Of a DNA stretch of 49,699 bases, positions 43,941 to 49,699 are shown piece after piece; the stretch's first letter is position 1, and the number at the start of each line of letters is the position of its first letter. Location of the stretch: NCBI GenBank assembly GCA_021202555.1, contig JAJQCT010000035.1, forward strand, positions 1,631 to 51,329, written 5' to 3'. This stretch comes from Clostridiales bacterium (lineage in GTDB: Bacteria; Bacillota; Clostridia; Oscillospirales; CAG-272). Both the position numbers and the translations under genes were made by a program. The notes beneath the pieces were generated by a model that was given only the letters and a program-made list of their open reading frames with translations, made no database searches and was not told the origin of the DNA.

Positions 43941-44276
43941 TTATGTGTATATTACCGTCTTTAGAGGGATATATCCAGTCAATAATGAGAAATATAATGC
44001 ACGATCTTTTGCGGGATATGAGGGGCTGAAATTGTGTAGATTTACACACGGATGGAAATAAAAAAATAGCGGTTTAATGTTACATTCACATTACAGTCAT
44101 ACAGCATTCACATCGAATTTTCTTGGAACTATAGAAATTTGCTTTTCTGCGTGATACAATAGAGATGTGTTTATTTATGAGGCGGTACAATTTAGACCGT
44201 TGTATAATCCGAATAGACCTAAAAAAGGTCTGTGCGAATTCAATCTTTCCACACAGACAAGAAGGAGTAGTTACTT
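43941..44276 (+). promoter_or_regulatory. Intergenic region with promoter-like and operator-like elements of restriction gene
   Basis: The region is AT-rich. A TACAAT box (44155-44160) has only a weak -35 (TAGAAA). In the leader, AGACCT/AGGTCT (44215-44231) forms an inverted repeat with a 5-nt spacer that could be an operator for the XRE protein encoded nearby. The start of the restriction gene has AAGGAG. The first 120 bp has no feature I can support. Confidence 0.4.
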
Positions 44277-44912
44277 ATGTTGAACAAACAATACCTTAGG
44301 AGGAATGTTCCTCTCCCACCCGACCTTTCTTACGATGCCATTTTTGATGCGCTTGAAGCCACACAGGATTTTTTCAAAAGCATTAGAGTTGGCACAAATA
44401 TAATCCTGAGTTCTATCATACAGGCAAATAACTTTAGTGGCGTGGTTTCAAATGTATTCACTGTGAAGCTGAATGATGTGAGCAATTACAAATCGTTCAG
44501 CGATCAGCGTTATCCCGATTTGATGCACATCAGCAACGGAACAGGACTTGAAGTTAAAGCCAGCAATAAACCATTAAAAGGCGGAGAAGGTCACAACGGA
44601 CACAGTGGGTGGCATATTGTCGTATGCTATACAATTCTTGATAATGGTGACATCGAGTTTACCCACGTAGAAATTGCAAATCTCGTAGGTTTTGAATGTG
44701 AGGGCTCCGATTGGAAGTATATGGGAAGCAGGCGCAACGAAAACGACTCACAGCGTACTGAGACCTATGTTACAAACAATGTCGGAACAGCCAAACTTAG
44801 AGACGGTTCGGTTTATCTCAATCCAGAATTTGTGACAATCTCAAATGCAATGAAAACCGGTCGTTTAAATATATCAGAACTCCCCATTCCAACTTACTCG
44901 CCTCTTCAATAG
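44277..44912 (+). CDS. Probable type II restriction endonuclease, PD-(D/E)XK
   Basis: 211 residues from an AAGGAG start. A PD-(D/E)XK catalytic motif is visible: PD at residues 80-81, then EVK at 92-94 (YPDLMHISNGTGLEVKASN), with a following HSGWHIVVCYTI strand. The adjoining convergent gene encodes a DNA methyltransferase with its controller, so this is the nuclease of a restriction-modification cassette. The recognition site cannot be read from sequence alone. It is AT-richer than the genome core. It ends with TAG. Confidence 0.7.
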   Translation: MLNKQYLRRNVPLPPDLSYDAIFDALEATQDFFKSIRVGTNIILSSIIQANNFSGVVSNVFTVKLNDVSNYKSFSDQRYPDLMHISNGTGLEVKASNKPLKGGEGHNGHSGWHIVVCYTILDNGDIEFTHVEIANLVGFECEGSDWKYMGSRRNENDSQRTETYVTNNVGTAKLRDGSVYLNPEFVTISNAMKTGRLNISELPIPTYSPLQ

Positions 44913-44941
44913 GGACTAAAGGCTCACTGTTATTAGTGAGC

Positions 44942-45808
44942 CTATATTTTTGCCAATTTAGGAATGGCCTCTGTTCCTATATCATAAAAGTCATCATCAA
45001 TTTCTATTCCGATACTATCATACCCACAGTATTCTGCCGCCGCTAAAGTCGAACCGCTTCCTGCAAATGGATCCAAAATTACTCCTTTTCCCGTAGGCAA
45101 AGCTGCATGTACAATAGCTCTCATAAAAGATTGCGGTTTCAAGCTGGGATGCGGAGCAATTTCTTTTTCCTTACTAGTAGTCTTCCCCGTCTCATACAAA
45201 TCAACGAATGGGGAATCTACATCAGGTCGCCTTAAAGCACCTGCGTCCCACTTTCTCAAGTTTTTTGCAACTGTAGTCTCTTCTATGGGTTTTCTGAATA
45301 CGCCCCAGGGTTCCCACTGTCCACGAGGTATAACGGACATTTCTTCAAATTCCTTTTCAGCCCCCTTTGGCCTATCTCCACCACGTAATGTTTTTGTTAC
45401 TCTAATAATTTCTCCACGTCTTTCAAACCCTGCATCTCGCATCGCACGACTTACGATATCAGATAAAAGCGGTGTTGAAGCTATAATGACATGAGCCCCT
45501 GGCACAACGATGCGGTATGCAAGTGTTCCCCATGTGTTGAAAAACTCATAAACATTCTCCCTTTCCTTGGGATCATCATTGATAACGGAGAATCGTGGAA
45601 GAGCTTTTCTTTGATGTCCATCATAGCATGGCGGGAGTCTCCAAATTCCGCCCCGACCGCTTTTCATTTTTTCGAGTTCCTCTTTTGTGTACTCTTTAAC
45701 TCCATACGGTGGATCCGTTACTATTGCAGTAATTGAATTTTCATCTCTGCTTGTCATCCATTGAAACGAATCTGCCTTTATATATTCATAACACATTTTA
45801 GTCCTCAT
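44942..45808 (-). CDS. DNA (adenine-N6 or cytosine-N4) methyltransferase, beta class
   Basis: 288 residues. Catalytic motif IV TDPPYGVKEY (about residues 31-40) precedes the SAM-binding motif I VILDPFAGSGSTLAAAEYCG (about 248-267), the beta-class order. A target-recognition region lies between, with RGGIWRLPPCYDGHQRKALP. The DPPY form does not separate N6-adenine from N4-cytosine activity with certainty. It protects host DNA against the nuclease at 44277. Its ATG overlaps the stop of the XRE gene by 4 bp. Confidence 0.88.
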   Translation of the reverse strand: MRTKMCYEYIKADSFQWMTSRDENSITAIVTDPPYGVKEYTKEELEKMKSGRGGIWRLPPCYDGHQRKALPRFSVINDDPKERENVYEFFNTWGTLAYRIVVPGAHVIIASTPLLSDIVSRAMRDAGFERRGEIIRVTKTLRGGDRPKGAEKEFEEMSVIPRGQWEPWGVFRKPIEETTVAKNLRKWDAGALRRPDVDSPFVDLYETGKTTSKEKEIAPHPSLKPQSFMRAIVHAALPTGKGVILDPFAGSGSTLAAAEYCGYDSIGIEIDDDFYDIGTEAIPKLAKI

Positions 45809-46029
45809 CCTTCATCTAATTCTTTTTGGTCGGGGATATAATCTATGATATCACCATACGTAACATCAAGAGTATCACAAATCTTTCCCAGCACACTAAG
45901 GCTTACTTCTTCATCACGACGCAATTTCGTCATAGTATTTGGTGCGATTCCTGTCAGTTTTCTCAAGTCAACCTGACTCATTTTCTTATCTATTAATAGC
46001 TTCCAAAGCTTATTATATGAAACTGCCAT
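45805..46029 (-). CDS. XRE-family regulator of the restriction-modification cassette
   Basis: 74 residues from ATG 46029, behind AGGTGGGAGG. A Cro/CI-type helix-turn-helix occupies most of it: KLWKLLIDKKMSQVDLRKLT, then APNTMTKLRRDEEVSLSVLG and the closing ICDTLDVTYGDII. It probably controls the methyltransferase that overlaps its end, acting like a C-protein of R-M systems. Promoter at 46078-46106. Confidence 0.85.
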   Translation of the reverse strand: MAVSYNKLWKLLIDKKMSQVDLRKLTGIAPNTMTKLRRDEEVSLSVLGKICDTLDVTYGDIIDYIPDQKELDEG

Positions 46030-46077
46030 TCCTCCCACCTGCTTTCACTTTTTGTGTCATACCCAATGACTTTTTAT

Positions 46078-46106
46078 ATTATACATCAAACAGACTTCAT
46101 TTTCAA
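46078..46106 (-). promoter_or_regulatory. Promoter of XRE-methyltransferase operon
   Basis: On the minus strand, TTGAAA (46101-46106), 17 bp, TATAAT (46078-46083). Confidence 0.8.
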
Positions 46107-46170
46107 GAGTTTTTCGCAAAATCGTGCGATTTTCTCTCGAAAACTTTTTATGAACAGCGGGTGGGAAGGT

Positions 46171-46401
46171 TTATCCTGCTTTCCTCTCAGCTTCAACCTC
46201 GACCATAACCTCCTCAGCTTCCATCGCCTCGTTCAAAGCCTTCTCGACCAAATCTTCACACTTCCATGTGATTTCTATCAGAACCGTTAGAAGCAAAAGA
46301 TAAAGGTTTGTCCTAGATGCCGATCCAATACATACAAACACCGGCAGGAAGCAAATAGTATATAGAACGATTTTCTTTACGCCTTGATAATTTCTTGCCA
46401 T
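46171..46401 (-). CDS. Small two-helix membrane protein of unknown function
   Basis: 76 residues starting MARNYQGVKK, with two hydrophobic segments (VLYTICFLPVFVCIG and LYLLLLTVLIEI) and an acidic, Glu/Ala-rich C-terminal helix (EKALNEAMEAEEVMVEVEA). The start overlaps the stop of a 21-codon ORF (TAATG), which carries the good ribosome site. In-frame codons upstream of the ATG are also hydrophobic (FAVASFCFIFI), hinting that the true N-terminus was lost by a frameshift. No family is recognised. Confidence 0.45.
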   Translation of the reverse strand: MARNYQGVKKIVLYTICFLPVFVCIGSASRTNLYLLLLTVLIEITWKCEDLVEKALNEAMEAEEVMVEVEAERKAG

Positions 46402-46466
46402 TATAAAGATAAAACAGAAGCTTGCAACAGCGAAAATACAATAACCGCAATATTCAGTCCACTCAT
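46401..46466 (-). CDS. 21-codon ORF coupled to the small membrane protein
   Basis: ATG 46466 has GAGGAG 8 nt upstream and encodes MSGLNIAVIVFSLLQASVLS and one Leu before TAA, which overlaps the next ATG. It may be a real tiny hydrophobic peptide or the displaced start of the following frame. Confidence 0.3.
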   Translation of the reverse strand: MSGLNIAVIVFSLLQASVLSL

Positions 46467-46535
46467 TGTTCTATCTCCTCGTATAAATTTCTGCTGCTAA
46501 TCACCACAGCTGTTTTTCTATATTTGATACTATAT

Positions 46536-46575
46536 AAAAAGCAATACCGCACATTTTCGCGCGGCATTGCTTTTT
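46536..46575 (-). terminator. Terminator of Na/Pi operon
   Basis: AAAAAGCAATACCGC pairs with GCGGCATTGCTTTTT (one mismatch) around a 10-nt loop; a T-run follows on the minus strand. Confidence 0.8.
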
Positions 46576-46595
46576 AATATATTAAGTATTTGCTT

Positions 46596-48314
46596 TTACA
46601 CCACAGCGGGTTCTGTCTCGTCGTCATTTAAAGGCTCACCCGCGAAAAAGTCCCGCATATTGACTTTTCCGGTGACCGCCTCGGCTATGTGAATGCAGCT
46701 GACACCGATTCTGTCAATGCCATGTACTATTTGTCCGAACGCAGCCGTTCGCTCGGCATCGCATTTTCCGTCCGCTACACGGTTCATATGAGCAAGGCGC
46801 ATATCAATATCAAGGTCGAGCAGCTTATCCCTCCGCCGGGAAAGCAAGCCTATTTCCGTCTGCTCTCCGCGCATAACGCCAAGAATCAGCTCATATGTCT
46901 CGGCAAAGGATTTCAGCGCATTCTCTATATCGCTCAAAGCTTCGCCCGAAAAGTATTTCTTATCCTCAAGCGCACTTTGTAAGATGACAGCAATCTCACA
47001 GCACTGCTTATTCATACGGTCAATATCCCCAAGCACACACATAAGTCCCGCCGTCTGTGATGACTGATGCTCGTCAAGCTTGCCGCCGGAAAACATCTGT
47101 GCTAAGTAATCCACAATGCTGTCATGCAGCGCGCCGCACTGCGCAAAATCGCTTTCGATGCCTGCGATGTCTTTTTTGCACTTTTTAAGATTTGGTTCCG
47201 AAAGAGCGTCACACAGCCTTATCATCAGCTCTCTGCTTGTTTCTCCGTAATGTATGGTTTCCTTTGCGGTCAGGTGAAGCGCTGCCGTGACCTGTCCCAC
47301 AAGCTTTTGATTGAGATAGCATGGTTCATGCAGGCTGCGGGACTGCTTTTCCTTATCAGGCACTATACGCATTACAACCTTCACCATAAGCCATATAAGC
47401 GGCAGCCAGATAACTGTCATGGTAATATTAAAGATTGTATGAGCGTTTGCGATTTGACGTGAGATAACGTCAACCTCGTCTCCCTTGGGTGAAATATACT
47501 CAATCAGTTTCGCGTATGGTTTCACAAACCAAATAAACAGTAGGCACCCTGAGATATTAAATGTACAGTGCGCCACGGCGGTGCGCTTCACGTTTTTCGA
47601 CTGACCGATGCACGCAATCAGCGCCGTAATGGTTGTGCCGATATTGTCACCCAAAAGAATCGGAATAGCTCCCTCAAGTCCTAAAATGCTGCTTCCGTCA
47701 GCGCCCGCCTGCGAGGCGAAATTTTGCAGCACTGCAATCGTCGCGCTTGATGACTGTACAACCAATGTCATCAAGGTTCCGACGCAAACGCCCAGAATCG
47801 GGATGTCTGCGACCCTTGCAATCATATCGGTAAACACGGAGCTGTACGCTAAAGGCTTCATAACATCTCCCATTGTCTCAATTCCGACAAACAGAAGACC
47901 GAAACCGAAAATCGTCTGACCCCAGTATTTCAGCTTTTTCGATTTCGCGATAAAAGAGATGAAAAAGCCCAAGAAAACAAACACATAAATATAGTCGCTG
48001 ATTTTAAAGGCTAAAATCTGCGCCGTTATCGTTGTTCCTATATTTGCGCCCAATATAACCGAAATAGCCTGAGGCAAAGACATAAGCCCCGCGCTGACAA
48101 ATCCTATAGCCATTACGGTTGTCGCGCTCGATGACTGCAGCACAGCCGTGCAAAGAGCACCCGCGATTACGCCCAAGATCGGATTTTTCGTTAAGAATCC
48201 TAATATTTGTTTCATTTTGCTTCCGGCAACGCTCTGAAGGCTGTCACTCATCAGGTTCATTCCAAAAATGAACAGTGCCAGCCCGCCAAGAAGCCCTAAT
48301 ATGGTTTGCAGCAT
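46596..48314 (-). CDS. Na+/phosphate cotransporter family protein with PhoU-like domain
   Basis: 572 residues. The N-terminal half (1-300) has two inverted repeats with AVLQSSSATTVMAIGFV and LVVQSSSATIAVLQNF, the QSSS phosphate/Na+ motifs, plus GANIGTTITA and GDNIGTTITA. The C-terminal part (about 345-550) is helical and PhoU-like. It imports phosphate with sodium. It starts after GAGGAGG and follows the PstS-like gene by 23 bp, so phosphate capture and uptake appear joined; the usual pstCAB genes are not seen. Confidence 0.92.
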   Translation of the reverse strand: MLQTILGLLGGLALFIFGMNLMSDSLQSVAGSKMKQILGFLTKNPILGVIAGALCTAVLQSSSATTVMAIGFVSAGLMSLPQAISVILGANIGTTITAQILAFKISDYIYVFVFLGFFISFIAKSKKLKYWGQTIFGFGLLFVGIETMGDVMKPLAYSSVFTDMIARVADIPILGVCVGTLMTLVVQSSSATIAVLQNFASQAGADGSSILGLEGAIPILLGDNIGTTITALIACIGQSKNVKRTAVAHCTFNISGCLLFIWFVKPYAKLIEYISPKGDEVDVISRQIANAHTIFNITMTVIWLPLIWLMVKVVMRIVPDKEKQSRSLHEPCYLNQKLVGQVTAALHLTAKETIHYGETSRELMIRLCDALSEPNLKKCKKDIAGIESDFAQCGALHDSIVDYLAQMFSGGKLDEHQSSQTAGLMCVLGDIDRMNKQCCEIAVILQSALEDKKYFSGEALSDIENALKSFAETYELILGVMRGEQTEIGLLSRRRDKLLDLDIDMRLAHMNRVADGKCDAERTAAFGQIVHGIDRIGVSCIHIAEAVTGKVNMRDFFAGEPLNDDETEPAVV

Positions 48315-48337
48315 ATAATTATTCCTCCTCTAATCGG

Positions 48338-49249
48338 TTATTCGTATGTGACAACATCCTGCCACAGTGTTATATTCCCGGTATACATGGCGCGCAGAAC
48401 ATCCGTCGATATTGATTCAAGAGCATTTTCCTTATGTACAATAACCGCAATTTTGTCAACGGCAATGCTTGTCTTTTCCAAGAGCTCCGTCTCATAGCTC
48501 TCAAGCTCGCGGGACGACATTCCAAAGTCATATGTTCCGTTCATCGCGCCCGTGAGACCGTCTGTAGAATCAGTTTCCTTTACGACAATTTCCGCATTCG
48601 GGTTAATTTTCATATAGTACAGCGCCAGCTTTTCCATAAGAGGCGCAACTGAAGTTGAGCCCCCGATAATAAGCGTTCCTGACGGATTGCTTGACAAAAA
48701 CGTCTGACTTTTAGATATAGCTTCATACGATTCCGCTACAATTGACTGCCCTTCACCCGTAACATATCGAAGGAAGTCCTCCTGAAGTTCATCGAGCTTT
48801 CCCACATATGCCAGATAGAATGTTCTCTCAAGCGGATAACCTGATTCCTCGGCTTCATAACCGTCAACAGAGAGAATTTTGACGTCATCATTTTCGATAG
48901 CGCTCGCCAATGAAACATAACCAATCGAGTTTTCCATGTCTGCAACAGCCGCGATAACATCAGCGGTGCTCTCTGCGATTTGCGCGCAGTCCGCTGTCAG
49001 GTCGGACGCACCCGATTCGCCGGCAGAATCAAATCCCAGAAGCTGCGCAAACGCGCTGCGCGTTCCTGAGCCGTCCTCTCTTGCAATAAGGTGAATCTCG
49101 CCCAGTGCCGCAAGAGCCTCGTTGTCTTTTGCATAAGTTTTTGTCATGTCACCTTCGCATCCACAGAGTGAAAAAAGCAAAACAGATATGACGCAAAGCA
49201 TAGTCAATGCTTTTCGGTGCCGAACGAAAGACAACATTCTTAAATTCAT
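48338..49249 (-). CDS. PstS-like phosphate-binding lipoprotein with circularly permuted halves
   Basis: About 303 residues from ATG 49249, behind GAGGAGAG. A lipoprotein signal ends LFSLCGC. The order of parts is swapped relative to standard PstS: the segment with IAREDGSGTRSAF and SIGYVSLAS, normally the second half, comes first (about 50-170), and GTLIIGGSTSVAPLMEKLA, then GMSSRELESYE and IAVIVHKENALESISTDVLR with AMYTGNITLWQDV, normally the first half, comes last. This fits a permuted PBP fold. The neighbour is a Na/Pi transporter instead of pstCAB. Confidence 0.82.
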   Translation of the reverse strand: MNLRMLSFVRHRKALTMLCVISVLLFSLCGCEGDMTKTYAKDNEALAALGEIHLIAREDGSGTRSAFAQLLGFDSAGESGASDLTADCAQIAESTADVIAAVADMENSIGYVSLASAIENDDVKILSVDGYEAEESGYPLERTFYLAYVGKLDELQEDFLRYVTGEGQSIVAESYEAISKSQTFLSSNPSGTLIIGGSTSVAPLMEKLALYYMKINPNAEIVVKETDSTDGLTGAMNGTYDFGMSSRELESYETELLEKTSIAVDKIAVIVHKENALESISTDVLRAMYTGNITLWQDVVTYE

Positions 49250-49374
49250 TTTTTGTCTCTCCTCAATTCTCATTTCTATCATCACACCTTCAAGTTTAGC
49301 CGTCACAAGTAAAGTGCGAAATCACCTCTCGGCAAAATTCATGTAAAATCGACTTGCTTCTCTGCGCAAACATC

Positions 49375-49422
49375 AAAAAATGACGCCTGCCATGGGAGTT
49401 TAGTCCCCCGGCAGGCGTCATT
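49375..49422 (-). terminator. Terminator after the small two-helix protein
   Basis: ATGACGCCTGCC pairs with GGCAGGCGTCAT around an 18-nt loop, followed by a T-run on the minus strand. Confidence 0.85.
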
Positions 49423-49443
49423 CTTGTCCGGCTTGTCTATCGC

Positions 49444-49620
49444 TTACAGCAGTTCTACCAGCAGCTTTACCAGCATAGCAATGAAAATTACCGCGCCGAT
49501 GCCGCTGATGATGCCATAAATCTTTTTCGATTCCGGGTCTTTCCATTCTTTGACCAGATAATACAGACCGAATGCTGCGATCAGAAGCCCTGCGACTGCG
49601 CCGATAATACTAATAACCAT
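49444..49620 (-). CDS. Small two-helix membrane protein (58 aa)
   Basis: The start chosen is ATG 49620, with GGAGG 8 nt upstream and a TAATG overlap with the previous gene's stop. The sequence is MVISIIGAVAGLLIAAFGLY, a charged turn (KEWKDPESKKIYG) and a second helix (GIGAVIFIAMLVKLLVEL). Proteins of this kind often follow metal P-type ATPases in clostridia; the function is unknown. Confidence 0.7.
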   Translation of the reverse strand: MVISIIGAVAGLLIAAFGLYYLVKEWKDPESKKIYGIISGIGAVIFIAMLVKLLVELL

Positions 49621-49699
49621 TACTTTTTCCTCCATTTCAACAGTAGTGATGAATTTATAATTACTAAAACCGAGCCGGTGTTATGTACCAGCGCACCGA
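49620..49699 (-). CDS. C-terminal end of a metal/cation P-type ATPase (runs off right edge)
   Basis: Reading in from the right edge on the minus strand, 25 codons give GALVHNTGSVLVIINSSLLL then KWRKK and TAA. The HNxGSVLVIxNSxLLL pattern is the last transmembrane helix of P1B-type heavy-metal-transporting ATPases. The stop overlaps the next gene's ATG, so they are co-translated. Metal specificity lies outside the window. Confidence 0.75.
   Translation of the reverse strand, partial: GALVHNTGSVLVIINSSLLLKWRKK

Noticed and set aside
43535-44029. Plus-strand frame with repeated AAQYSRCSARF-type 11-residue units
   Set aside because: The repeats simply translate the 33-bp tandem DNA repeat; the frame has no ribosome site and no protein-like continuation.
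43864-44061. Frame ending FAGYEGLKLCRFTHGWK downstream of the ogt fragment
   Set aside because: It does not match the missing methyltransferase domain and lacks a ribosome site; it may be residual coding sequence but cannot be supported.

Overview
The window comes from an anaerobic, low-to-mid GC Gram-positive bacterium, most likely a gut-type clostridium (Oscillospiraceae or a relative); this assignment is inference. Supporting signs are sigma-A promoters with 17-bp spacers, strong GGAGG-type ribosome sites, a leucine T-box, an ECF vitamin transporter, LPXTG-like PQTG surface proteins, and rubrerythrin plus desulfoferrodoxin for oxygen defence. No rRNA, CRISPR array, intact prophage or transposase was seen. 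One tRNA (Pro, anticodon GGG) is present.

Layout. 1-2.1 kb: the start of a secreted repeat protein, a small Cys-rich protein and a LuxR-type regulator, all minus strand. 2.18-8.8 kb: a B12 (cobalamin) riboswitch operon encoding a small DNA-binding-like protein, a wall-anchored DUF4430 protein, a membrane protein with the domain order of intrinsic factor/transcobalamin (alpha-barrel then DUF4430), and a complete ECF transporter (T, fused A-A', S). 8.8-12.6 kb: a heterodimeric ABC exporter. 12.6-13.9 kb: a structured leader with a tiny ORF, then a PQTG surface protein. 14-15.3 kb: a SLOG protein and endonuclease IV. 15.4-15.65 kb: a palindrome array. 15.8-19.1 kb: a DtxR-type regulator, DUF4234 and DUF2752 proteins, a rubrerythrin broken by an in-frame TAG, desulfoferrodoxin and a thioesterase. 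19.2-21.4 kb: a long repeat-bearing leader and a DUF2079 membrane protein.

21.6-22.8 kb holds remnants of a mobile element beside tRNA-Pro. 23-31.9 kb: DUF1540, then a minus-strand run secA - two unknown membrane proteins - trkA - trkH - yfcE-like phosphoesterase. 31.9-43.05 kb: a T-box(Leu)-controlled branched-chain amino-acid operon leuA-ilvB-ilvN-ilvC-ilvD-leuC-leuD-leuB followed by a DUF815 ATPase. 43.2-46.5 kb is an AT-richer accessory stretch: a second palindrome array, a broken O6-methylguanine methyltransferase gene and a type II restriction-modification cassette. 46.6-49.7 kb: a Na/Pi cotransporter, a circularly permuted PstS-like lipoprotein, a small two-helix protein and the end of a P-type ATPase.

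The most unusual items are the B12 operon with its intrinsic-factor-like protein, the TGG-to-TAG change inside rubrerythrin, and a modular family of 31-nt palindromes (14-bp arms, 3-nt loop) arrayed directly upstream of two DNA-repair genes in the same orientation.
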